A DNA stretch of 14,551 nt from WJMT01 sp964445575 (GTDB taxonomy: Bacteria; Acidobacteriota; Aminicenantia; Aminicenantales; Aminicenantaceae), in contig CAYULB010000054.1 of assembly GCA_964445575.1 (NCBI GenBank), positions 1 to 14,551 on the forward strand, read 5' to 3'. The position numbers and the translations under genes were made by a program. Below, piece after piece: positions 7,040 through 14,540 of this stretch. The first letter of the stretch is position 1; every line of letters starts with the position of its first letter. A model generated the notes under the pieces. The model was not told the DNA's origin. It searched no databases and saw only the letters and a program-made list of their open reading frames with translations.

Positions 7040-7081
7040 AAATAACTTCAAGGAAAAATCAGATAACTTATACCTAGGCCT

Positions 7082-8464
7082 CTAGGCAATCCTGCCTGCC
7101 TCAATATCCTCAATTACCCTGATGATGATCTCAATTCCCTTCATGAGATATTCCTCAGTGATCACCAGCGGTGGCAGCATCCTCGCCACATTCCCGTAAT
7201 GTCCGCCCACTTCAATTATCACACCACGCTGATGTCCATATTTACGGACCATCTTTGCATACTCTGATGAAGGTGCTTTGCTTTTTTTGTCCTTGACCAT
7301 CTCGATGGCCATCATCAGTCCAATCCCGCGTACTTCGCCCACGATAATGCTCTCACTTTCCAATTTTTTCAGGGGAATCATTGCCTTTTTCCACATTTCT
7401 ATTGTTCTTTCCGGAATTTTATTCTCTACCATCCAAGTGAGGGAAGCTGCACCAGCAGCAAAAGCCACCATATTACCCCGAAAGGTTCCGATGCTCTTCC
7501 CAACCGGCCATGTATCTAATTTGTCTTTATAGGCAATCGCGGAGATCGGAAAACCAATGCCGCCGAGGGCCTTACTCATAGTGACAATATCCGGAACAAT
7601 ATCAAAATGTTCAAAAGCAAACATCTTGCCGGTTCTCCCGAGGCCGGCCTGGATCTCATCGCAGATCATCAGCACATCATGTTTATCGCAAATCTCCCGA
7701 ACTTGCTTCATAAAGCGGGTTGTGGGGATTATGGTCCCCCCCTCTCCCTGTATTGATTCGAGAATGACGGCAGCTGGCTTCCCGTAGCCTGAGTGACTGT
7801 CAGAAAGCACCCGATCCAGATTTTTTGCCGCTTGAAGATCTACTTCATCATCAGGACACCCAAAGGGATTTCGATATGTGTAGGGATAAGGAATGAACTG
7901 CACTCCCGGGGCAAGTGGCCCAATGCCTTCACGGTGATGACTGTCACAGGTTACTGCCAGAGAAATCCCGGTCATGCCGTGGTATGCCCCTTCAAAGGCA
8001 ATGATGTCATTTCGTCCAGTGTTATAGCGGGCCAGCTTGATGGCCTGTTCAACTGCATCTGATCCTGTAGGGCCCCCAAAAAAAATACGGTTCAACTCCT
8101 TGGGCAGAAGCTTCTTGATTACTTCCACCATTTTTTTCCTGGTAGGAGTGGGAATATCCAGAGTATGGGTAATCTGATCAATCTGTTCATGAGCGGCTTT
8201 CATAACCACGGGATGGCCGTGTCCTACTGCCATAACTCCGGCTCCGCTGAACATATCTATGTAGATATTCCCATCCACATCCTCGAGGGTTGCCCCTCGG
8301 CCTCGCTGCAGTGCCATGGGCAGTCCCTTTGAATAACTGACTGCTGAGCTTTCATGTTTATTCTGATGCGAGAGGATCTCCTGAGATTTTGGTCCAGGAG
8401 GAGTCACCTTCATCCTTGGAGCTCCTTTAAATGAAAGCTTTGCTAATTCCTTTTCGCTTATCAT
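7082..8464 (-). CDS. Class III PLP-dependent aminotransferase (diaminobutyrate/GABA/acetylornithine type)
   Basis: I place the start at ATG 8464, six bases after AGGAGG. A TTG one codon earlier is also open. The product is about 460 aa, full length for fold-type I class III enzymes. Numbered from the TTG, visible signatures are GNIYIDMFSGAGVMAVGHGHP (67-86), the cofactor phosphate loop GGPTGSDAVE (131-140), FEGAYHG (158-164), ESIQGEGG (237-244), the cofactor-ring Asp in CDEIQAGLGRTG (269-280) and the Schiff-base Lys299 in TMSKALGG. The GPTGSDAVE and SIQGEGG wording resembles 2,4-diaminobutyrate:2-oxoglutarate aminotransferases more than plain acetylornithine enzymes. Related racemases (such as isoleucine 2-epimerase) share these motifs, so the substrate is unresolved. 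It follows a metalloprotease-like lipoprotein gene by 28 bp, probably as one transcript. Confidence 0.88.
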   Translation of the reverse strand: MISEKELAKLSFKGAPRMKVTPPGPKSQEILSHQNKHESSAVSYSKGLPMALQRGRGATLEDVDGNIYIDMFSGAGVMAVGHGHPVVMKAAHEQIDQITHTLDIPTPTRKKMVEVIKKLLPKELNRIFFGGPTGSDAVEQAIKLARYNTGRNDIIAFEGAYHGMTGISLAVTCDSHHREGIGPLAPGVQFIPYPYTYRNPFGCPDDEVDLQAAKNLDRVLSDSHSGYGKPAAVILESIQGEGGTIIPTTRFMKQVREICDKHDVLMICDEIQAGLGRTGKMFAFEHFDIVPDIVTMSKALGGIGFPISAIAYKDKLDTWPVGKSIGTFRGNMVAFAAGAASLTWMVENKIPERTIEMWKKAMIPLKKLESESIIVGEVRGIGLMMAIEMVKDKKSKAPSSEYAKMVRKYGHQRGVIIEVGGHYGNVARMLPPLVITEEYLMKGIEIIIRVIEDIEAGRIA

Positions 8465-8492
8465 CAAATACCTCCTGAAAGCTTGTTATAAC

Positions 8493-9503
8493 TTATTCTT
8501 TGACCAACATATAGGTTTGAATGAAATTTTCAGCTGGCTCGGGGATTAAGCTCACTAAGTGTTTTCTGCCCAGCCTGCAGTCAATAATTTGCGCCATACG
8601 AGCTCCGACCCTGTACCAGAGTCTTTTCTTGTCAGATAAAACATTGAGTTTAGCCCAGTCATCTTGAGTTATGAGTTCCTCTGGGTTGTCCTTAAAATGG
8701 AAATAGATTTCAAAGTATTCCTTTTCGCACTGATCCATCAGCTTATCATCCTGGAGGACCGCATAATCTTTATCTGCATCCAAAGCGTGTTCTTTTTTTC
8801 TGAGCTCAAAAGGAGCATAAGTTCCCATTCCTTCCAGGTGAGTGAAATACTCTATAAGCTTTGTCATTTCTTTATAGGTCGTGATGTCGAGTGAGGGCAT
8901 CTCATAGTTTTTAAGAATAACAAATCCGGCATGGTGAAGTTCATGAATGGAATAATACTTAATTTCATTGATATTCTCTAAATAATGGGGATGCGCAAGG
9001 TTCACACTGGCATTAGGGCCGAATACCACACCGAGGTCATAACCCACAGTGAAAAATAAATGACTGGAAAAGCGAAAATTATCTGGGAGATATTTCAAGC
9101 ATTCTTTCTGAGCCAGGTCGCTTTTGGCAATTTGGTTTTGGGAGTATCTAAGATTTCTTTTTAAATCATCCCATTTGTTTTTTTCCCCTTTGAATGGAGA
9201 CACTAAATATTGAACCAATTCCTGTTTAGAGCTTTGCGGGACCTTATTTTTAAAATGTTCTGCATGGCTCCTTATATGCTGTGTGGCTTTAAGCTCAGTG
9301 ATTTGGTGCAGGTAGAGGGGATCTTCTGTTTCCAGGTATTTGAGCGCGAGTTCAGCAAAACTGAAGTCATAAATAACACCACCTTTTCGAATGGTAAATG
9401 TGTTCTCTTTTTTTTGGAAGCAGGAATTAAAGCAGAATCCCCCCATTAAAATTATTATGACACAAAGAGACCTCAGGAGAGATTGCCATGGATTGTGGAG
9501 CAT
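8493..9503 (-). CDS. Putative zinc metallopeptidase (gluzincin-like) lipoprotein
   Basis: The 336-residue product has a hydrophobic N-terminal segment (about 10-28) ending in FNSC, a non-canonical lipobox, so it may be a lipoprotein (Cys28) or simply secreted. The key signature is HELHH (187-191), matching HExxH. It is followed 33 residues later by EGMGTY (E224), spaced as expected for the third zinc ligand of gluzincins. The surrounding IHELHHAGF and HLEGMGTYAPF resemble putative zinc peptidases of the DUF5700/DUF2268 kind, but I cannot assign one family with certainty. The start codon has only a weak purine-rich region (AAAG). It is the first gene of a likely two-gene unit with the aminotransferase. 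A long hairpin lies 30-62 bases upstream of its ATG. The substrate is unknown. Confidence 0.7.
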   Translation of the reverse strand: MLHNPWQSLLRSLCVIIILMGGFCFNSCFQKKENTFTIRKGGVIYDFSFAELALKYLETEDPLYLHQITELKATQHIRSHAEHFKNKVPQSSKQELVQYLVSPFKGEKNKWDDLKRNLRYSQNQIAKSDLAQKECLKYLPDNFRFSSHLFFTVGYDLGVVFGPNASVNLAHPHYLENINEIKYYSIHELHHAGFVILKNYEMPSLDITTYKEMTKLIEYFTHLEGMGTYAPFELRKKEHALDADKDYAVLQDDKLMDQCEKEYFEIYFHFKDNPEELITQDDWAKLNVLSDKKRLWYRVGARMAQIIDCRLGRKHLVSLIPEPAENFIQTYMLVKE

Positions 9504-9532
9504 GGTTTCTTTAAATTCCTTTTTTTAATCGA

Positions 9533-9565
9533 TGTCTTAAGATTCTATCAGAATCTCCTAAGACA
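9533..9565 (-). repeat. Long hairpin upstream of the metallopeptidase gene
   Basis: TGTCTTA-AGATTCT (9533-9546) is complementary to AGAATCT and TAAGACA (9550-9556 and 9559-9565), giving 14 base pairs with a 3-base loop and a CC bulge. No T-run follows on either strand, so it is not a typical terminator. It lies in the leader region of the minus-strand gene and could be an operator (its core is a perfect 7-3-7 palindrome) or an RNA structure. Confidence 0.5.
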
Positions 9566-9773
9566 CACCAGGAGAATGAAACTGAAAAGAAAAAAAACTC
9601 CCTAACTAATTGATATCATTACATTTAGACTGTAGTATCTCTAGTCGGTTCGAATTGGCTGTTTTCCTTATTCAGACGGCTTGAGAAAAAGTGGATGAAG
9701 AGCCGAATAAATCTATTCAAGCAGAACGCAGTGCAACGAAAATGGTTCGATTCAGTTTAAGAATTTGAATAAT

Positions 9774-9860
9774 TAGGGATGGTTCCCTATTTTAAAAATA
9801 AAACATTTATACTCATGAGAAATTTCTGGTTAAATAGATTGAGGAAAGAGGGCTGTCCCT
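9774..9860. repeat. Pair of small REP-like palindromes
   Basis: TAGGGA-TGGT-TCCCTA (9774-9789) is a perfect 6-bp stem followed by TTTT. About 60 bases later AGGG-CTGT-CCCT (9849-9860) forms a second short stem with similar sequence. Paired AGGGA/TCCCT elements resemble palindromes dispersed by REP-associated IS200-like transposases. No transposase is here, and copy number cannot be judged from one window. The first could also act as a weak terminator. Confidence 0.3.
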
Positions 9861-9918
9861 GGTTTATTATTTTTTGTCTGCATTGCGGTACTGATCTAAA
9901 TTTAAAAGGAGAGATTCC

Positions 9919-11385
9919 ATGAAAACAAAAATAACGCTTTTTTTTATTTTGATTTGGTCGTTTATAGCTTTAAACTGCGCTGAAACAAATGACCTAACAT
10001 CCAAACTAGAAGAATACATGATCCATGCTGAAAAGGCAGGATTTTCTGGCTCAGTTCTTGTAGCCAAAGATGAAAAAATTCTTCTTGCTGAAGGCTATGG
10101 AACGGCTGATAAAGAAAAAGAGATTCCCTTTTCTGCAGAAACAGTCTCGACCATAGGCTCTATCACCAAACAGTTCACAGGAGCTGCGATTCTAAAGCTT
10201 CAGATGATGGGGAGTCTTAATGTCAAAGATTCCATTACCAAATATTTCAAGAATGTTCCTGAAGACAAAAAGGATATCACCCTCCATCATCTTCTGACCC
10301 ATACCGCGGGATTTCCAGGAGCGATTGGCCCTGACTTCGATCCCATTTCCAGGGATGAATTCATTAAACTGGCCATGGAGACTCCACTCAAACGAGAACC
10401 TGGTATTCTTTATGAATATTCCAATGTGGGATACAGCCTGCTGGGGATCATTATTGAGCTGGTCTCAGAAAAATCATATGAAAAGTTTCTTAACCAAAAT
10501 CTTTTCACTCCAGCGGGCATGGACCATACAGGCTATTTGATTCCTGATTGGGATAAAGACAATCTAGCTCACGGTTACCGAGGTAGTCAAGACTGGGGAA
10601 CTCTCTTGGACCATCCCTGGCTTGAAGATGGGCCGGGCTGGCATTTGAGAGGAAACGGAGGCATTCTCTCCACAGTCAAGGATATGTACCAATGGCACAA
10701 AGCCCTGGAGGGAGATACTGTGTTGGGAGAAGAGGAGAAGAAGCTTTACTATCACCCTCATGTTCGAGAAGGTGAAGGAGCTGATTCTTTTTATGGATAT
10801 GGGTGGGCTATTTTTACCACCCCCAGGGGTACTACACTCATTGCCCATAACGGCGGAAATCCTTATTTTTCAGCGGATTTTCTCAGGTATGTGGATGAAG
10901 ATGTGGTGATTATCACGCTGGCCAACACCCGATCCTACCGTGCCTGGAGAGTGAGCGAAGACCTGGCCCGAATCGTTTTTGGCTATGAATACACTCTTCC
11001 CAAAAAACCAAATCCCATTAAAATAGGGGCAGAATCAACCGGCTCCTGGGGTCTTCCTGACTCTATTATAGGAAACCGCTCTGCCGCTTTTTTGACTGCT
11101 GTAGATAGCCAGAATTTGGAAAAAGCCAAAGAATTTATTAAGGATAACTTTGCTTCAGGTTTCCTGGAAGAATTTTCCCTGGATGATCATTTGCGTCAAT
11201 TCAAGAAAATGCAGGAGGAAATTGGAAATATCGAATTAGTCGGGGCCATAAAAACCAGCGACTATTCGGTAAGACTCAAAGTGAAATCCAAGTCCACGGG
11301 CAAGCTTTTTCAGATCTCTTTAGATCTTGAATCCGCTTCTTTCCATAAGATCATTGGTATCGGTGTGGACATTTTGGACTCATGA
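9919..11385 (+). CDS. Secreted serine hydrolase, class C beta-lactamase/esterase family
   Basis: The ATG is preceded by AAAAGGAGAG at good spacing. The 488-residue protein has a signal peptide ending ALNC (Cys20), so it is probably a lipoprotein with a weak lipobox. The penicillin-recognising fold is clear. The SxxK motif is SITK (Ser81 nucleophile, Lys84), the YxN motif is YSN (167-169), and HNGG (310-313) stands in place of KTG, as in many class C-like esterases and peptidases. HHLLTHTAGFPG (123-134) is a common family signature. Residues about 370-488 form an extra C-terminal domain of unknown role, resembling small NTF2-like or lipocalin-like tails on such hydrolases. The function may be ester, D-amino-acid or peptide hydrolysis. 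Antibiotic resistance cannot be inferred from these motifs. It stands alone, convergent with the next gene. Confidence 0.88.
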   Translation: MKTKITLFFILIWSFIALNCAETNDLTSKLEEYMIHAEKAGFSGSVLVAKDEKILLAEGYGTADKEKEIPFSAETVSTIGSITKQFTGAAILKLQMMGSLNVKDSITKYFKNVPEDKKDITLHHLLTHTAGFPGAIGPDFDPISRDEFIKLAMETPLKREPGILYEYSNVGYSLLGIIIELVSEKSYEKFLNQNLFTPAGMDHTGYLIPDWDKDNLAHGYRGSQDWGTLLDHPWLEDGPGWHLRGNGGILSTVKDMYQWHKALEGDTVLGEEEKKLYYHPHVREGEGADSFYGYGWAIFTTPRGTTLIAHNGGNPYFSADFLRYVDEDVVIITLANTRSYRAWRVSEDLARIVFGYEYTLPKKPNPIKIGAESTGSWGLPDSIIGNRSAAFLTAVDSQNLEKAKEFIKDNFASGFLEEFSLDDHLRQFKKMQEEIGNIELVGAIKTSDYSVRLKVKSKSTGKLFQISLDLESASFHKIIGIGVDILDS

Positions 11386-11496
11386 GTTTTCCAGAGGTTT
11401 TAGTCGCAAAAAGGGGTTCTTTAGTTGCTTTTTGACATCTTTATTCTGTGGAAAAGATACCTTAAATAAATGATATTATTTCAATTAGCCGGGCCC

Positions 11497-11528
11497 GTCC
11501 CCATCCATCCCAGTCCCCATCCATCCCA
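11497..11528. repeat. Perfect 16-bp tandem duplication
   Basis: The unit GTCCCCATCCATCCCA occurs twice back to back (11497-11512 and 11513-11528), and a further TCC follows. It lies in the convergent spacer between the serine hydrolase and the large minus-strand gene. Its C-rich strand contrasts with the AT-rich flank. It is probably a slippage or minisatellite duplication. No function is evident. Confidence 0.85.
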
Positions 11529-11539
11529 TCCAGGAAATC

Positions 11540-13348
11540 TTATTTTTCGTTCACTCCAGACCAGATAGGATATTCTTCAGTGTCTTCCTCAGTGGGCTCA
11601 TTCTCACCAAAAGGCTCCAGGGTGCCGCCGCCCAGACGGGGGCTGTCTGTGGAGCTGTTGATGTACCAGTTGCTTTCCGGGTCGTTTCTCCGCATTTCAC
11701 CTCCCCAGGACCATTTGATCAGCTTGACGGGGACCCATTCATTCTTTTCGGTCTCAGCCTGGGTTTTCCCCTTGGGCCGAAACATGATGTAGAGTTCAAA
11801 GTCATTGATGGCTCTCCAGCTCTGATACCCTTTTTCATTGGCTGTGTTGATAGGAATCCCCGGAGCATCAAAAAAACTGTTGTTCCGGGCACAGGGATAG
11901 ACTTTATCCAGCCTTTTTTCACCGGGAGTAGAGGCAAAGTTTTCCTTAAACGTGCTGATTTTCTGCACATCCTCGATCAGCTGCACCCACTGGGTCTCAC
12001 CCGGTGTGTCTGATTCAAGAGTGCAGGTGAAAAGGATCCCGTCATAGCGGAGGCCTCTGAGCTCCTGGCCCTGGAATTGATCATACTGGGGGGGATGTGG
12101 CGGCCAGTTCTGTTGAGGCCATTTGTCCCTGATGTCATCCCCTTCGATAAAATCATCAATGCTCGAGTTCTGGCTGTTTTCCCATTCTACTGAATAGTCC
12201 GGCTTTTTGATTTGGAAGGAGACTTCTTTTTCATAACTGTATCCGTCTACATCTGCCTGCAGTTTGACTTTGCCCTGTTCTCCTCTATACCAGAAAAACA
12301 CGATTTCCTCTTTGTTGAGGTCTGCATCGGTTACGGGGATGACCCTGGCCTGCATATCATTGGCGTCATATTTTTTGATGATGTTTTGGTGATTGTTTCC
12401 GTCTATGGACCACTGTGTGGAACTCATGGTCTTACCCTCCGGGAATACAATCCCTCTCAGTTCGATCCTCTCTCCCACTGTGATATCCTTGAGCGACTCA
12501 TCAGAGTCGATGTCCACCCAGTCTTCCCCCATCTTGCGCTGGATGGTCAGAGCCACAGCTTCCTTGATTTCCCAGCTCAGGTTGTAGCGGACATTTCCCG
12601 GTTCGTTTTTGGGGCTGAAAGACTCGGGTTCCATCTCTTTGGGAAGATTGGAGACTTTGACCGACAAAAAAGGATTTCCACTGTCTATGTGGGTGGTCCA
12701 GTTCGCACTGCCTGACATAGCTCCGTCTTCATCCATCAAAAAACGGATTTCCACATCACAGGGTTTTAGTCTCTTGGTGTGGTCCACCATTTCTTTGCAG
12801 TCCTGGGGGCTCCGGCGGCGGCCCTTGATTTCCTGATCCGGTCCCACCAGGAAAAAGTCATAATAATCATGGAGGAATTTCTGCGCTTCCGGAGGAGCCA
12901 TCTGGCTCATTTTGGTGAGCCGGCCGATGCTTCCCAGTTGGTGGACCATAAGGTCCCCCGGGCCTGGAACAGATTCAACGGTCATGGTTCCTGAATCGCT
13001 GTAATCAGCGATAAGAGAGCTGCAGTCCTGAGGATCTTTATCCGTAACTCTTTGTTTGTAAGTGTAATAAGCCTGCATATTCTTGATTTGATAGGGGAGC
13101 ATGACCGTCATCATCCCTCGGGGAAGAGAGCTCATTCCCGGGTTGTATTCCAGAATGCCTTTCATATTCAGCTCCAGAGAGCCTGTGTTGTTCTCGCCCT
13201 CTGTGTCAACATTCCAGTTCACATTGAGTTTGACCCGGGCTTCCAGTGTCTTTTTGACATCTTTTTCCTGGGATTGAGAAACCCCAGGCCTTTCTAATGC
13301 AAATAACAAGACTGCGATGAGTGCTCCTATCCATGCAAAGCGATTCAT
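11540..13348 (-). CDS. Large secreted protein of unknown function, possible Ig-like domain
   Basis: I choose the ATG at 13348 over the ATG at 13414. AGAGGAAC precedes it, and it opens directly into a signal peptide (MNRFAWIGALIAVLLFALER, then GVSQSQ). The product is about 602 aa. I do not recognise a family. Residues about 25-230 contain alternating beta-strand patterns (ARVKLNVNWNVD, GSLELNMKGILEY). A segment near 300-390 (ITVGERIELRGIVFPEG, QWSIDGN, KVKLQADVDGYSYEKEVSF) reads like an Ig or PKD-type beta-sandwich. The C-terminal part is rich in Trp, Pro and acidic residues and ends in an acidic stretch. It follows the PDZ lipoprotein gene by 90 bp on the same strand and may share its transcript. 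GC content looks higher by eye than in that neighbour. The product is probably periplasmic or surface-exposed. Confidence 0.7.
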   Translation of the reverse strand: MNRFAWIGALIAVLLFALERPGVSQSQEKDVKKTLEARVKLNVNWNVDTEGENNTGSLELNMKGILEYNPGMSSLPRGMMTVMLPYQIKNMQAYYTYKQRVTDKDPQDCSSLIADYSDSGTMTVESVPGPGDLMVHQLGSIGRLTKMSQMAPPEAQKFLHDYYDFFLVGPDQEIKGRRRSPQDCKEMVDHTKRLKPCDVEIRFLMDEDGAMSGSANWTTHIDSGNPFLSVKVSNLPKEMEPESFSPKNEPGNVRYNLSWEIKEAVALTIQRKMGEDWVDIDSDESLKDITVGERIELRGIVFPEGKTMSSTQWSIDGNNHQNIIKKYDANDMQARVIPVTDADLNKEEIVFFWYRGEQGKVKLQADVDGYSYEKEVSFQIKKPDYSVEWENSQNSSIDDFIEGDDIRDKWPQQNWPPHPPQYDQFQGQELRGLRYDGILFTCTLESDTPGETQWVQLIEDVQKISTFKENFASTPGEKRLDKVYPCARNNSFFDAPGIPINTANEKGYQSWRAINDFELYIMFRPKGKTQAETEKNEWVPVKLIKWSWGGEMRRNDPESNWYINSSTDSPRLGGGTLEPFGENEPTEEDTEEYPIWSGVNEK

Positions 13349-13438
13349 GTTGTTCCTCTTTACTAAAAATTGAATTGAATTCTCTAATGTCCTTAATTGT
13401 TTGAAAAATGGCATTTGAACCGGAAGTTAAAAATTGGA

Positions 13439-14434
13439 TTAGATTGGTTTAAACCGATATCTCAAGCCGACTTGAAAATTCCCGTCTTTAAAAACCGGGA
13501 TGACTAGTTTTTCATCTCCTCTTTGTACCTCAAATTCAAGAGTTCCCTGGGATTTAGAGATGTATTCAAAAGCCTGAGAATGGTTCAGCATTTCTTGTCC
13601 GTTTATGCTTAAAACGATATCTCCGTTTTTTAAACCGGATGATTCGGCTGTTAAACTCACTTCCTCAATAACCATTTTATAATTGAGGAGGGTTTGTATC
13701 AATAAAATGGCAAGTTTCCTTGCATTGTCCAAAGCTGTCCCCACACCATACCCGAAATAGTTATGAGGATTAGGGAGTGGATTTCTAGGCATTTGGGAGT
13801 TTTCAATGACTTCAAATTCAACATATCCAAGGTTTGGAAAATCTAGGATGGTGAAAATGCCAGTAACCGCTCCTTGATCAACTGATATAACCCGGCATTC
13901 TAAAACCCCGCCTTCCATTCTAAAATAAGGGCCTTCTGTTCCATCTTGAAATTGTTCTATCAATTGGCCGGCTTGACCAGTTTCCGGGAAGAAATAGGTT
14001 CTATGGCTTAAATCCACCAATTCGAGCCGGTCAATTTCGATAATGATATCCGTATCGATTTGTTTCGCGACCTTGGAGTAATCGCTGGGATCGCCTTCAA
14101 GCATTTTCTGAAGTAGGGCGCGATCTCTGACTATGAATCCTGCTTTAAACAATTCTTTTTCAAAAGTATCATAGATTCTATTCCTTAAAGAGATTTCTTC
14201 TTGGGTTAATCGTGCTTCAGCTCTGTATTGTTCGTATTTAATGGGAACTCTCAGGACGACCTTTATGTTCTGCTTTTTTTCATTGAGCAATTTTTTTAAT
14301 TCTGGCCTCATAATAATCTCATTTTTTACGTTTTTGGAAGGATTAACCAAAACCCGATACCAGAAACAGGAAGAGGATAACACGGTCAATATCAATAATC
14401 CTGTTATTTGAAAAAATATAGGAAATCTTTTCAT
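13439..14434 (-). CDS. Lipoprotein with C-terminal PDZ domain
   Basis: The ATG at 14434 is chosen because GGAGGA (14444-14439) sits at proper spacing and falls inside the longer GTG-initiated frame. The product is 331 aa. A signal peptide ends in LSSSC, a good lipobox with lipidated Cys23. Residues about 55-240 have alternating helix and strand patterns (IKVVLRVPIKYEQY, FEKELFKAGFIVRDRALLQKML, DTDIIIEIDRLEL), somewhat like CsgG-type lipoprotein domains, but this is weak. Residues about 254-318 form a PDZ domain (VIEEVSLTAESSGLKNGDIV, LSINGQEM, FEVQRGDEKLVIPVF). No protease triad is visible, so PDZ probably binds a partner protein. The gene has a strong promoter and precedes the large secreted protein, a likely functional partner. 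Confidence 0.75.
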   Translation of the reverse strand: MKRFPIFFQITGLLILTVLSSSCFWYRVLVNPSKNVKNEIIMRPELKKLLNEKKQNIKVVLRVPIKYEQYRAEARLTQEEISLRNRIYDTFEKELFKAGFIVRDRALLQKMLEGDPSDYSKVAKQIDTDIIIEIDRLELVDLSHRTYFFPETGQAGQLIEQFQDGTEGPYFRMEGGVLECRVISVDQGAVTGIFTILDFPNLGYVEFEVIENSQMPRNPLPNPHNYFGYGVGTALDNARKLAILLIQTLLNYKMVIEEVSLTAESSGLKNGDIVLSINGQEMLNHSQAFEYISKSQGTLEFEVQRGDEKLVIPVFKDGNFQVGLRYRFKPI

Positions 14435-14511
14435 GGATTCCTCCACTCTAAAAAGGAATGATTAGCCAAAAAAATGACCTTGAATACCCATGATCTTGAA
14501 TTTATACGGCA

Positions 14512-14540
14512 ATTATTCCACAGCGTGAGCTTGGTGTCAA
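14512..14540 (-). promoter_or_regulatory. Predicted sigma70-type promoter of the PDZ lipoprotein gene
   Basis: On the minus strand a perfect TTGACA (14540-14535), a 17-base spacer and AATAAT (14517-14512, 5/6 to the -10 consensus) lie about 78 bases before the start codon. It is the best-formed promoter in the window by eye. Confidence 0.55.

Larger units (their letters stand above)
9504..9918. other. 415-bp gene-free stretch between divergent genes
   Basis: This stretch separates the divergent metallopeptidase and serine hydrolase genes. I find no convincing gene. The longest small ORF I noticed (ATG 9695, 21 codons, plus strand) lacks a ribosome binding site. The stretch holds the hairpin at 9533-9565 and two short GGG/CCC palindromes at 9774-9793 and 9849-9860. 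The rest is AT-rich, and presumably holds promoters for both genes. No clear -35/-10 pair could be chosen. Confidence 0.5.

Noticed and set aside
9640..9665. GGTTCGAATT sequence resembling a tRNA T-loop
   Set aside because: The flanking bases do not form a proper five-pair T stem and no acceptor or anticodon arms are visible.
11428..11442. 15-base match CTTTTTGACATCTTT shared with 13250-13264
   Set aside because: It is AT-rich, homology does not extend on either side, and such a match is likely by chance in a window of this size.
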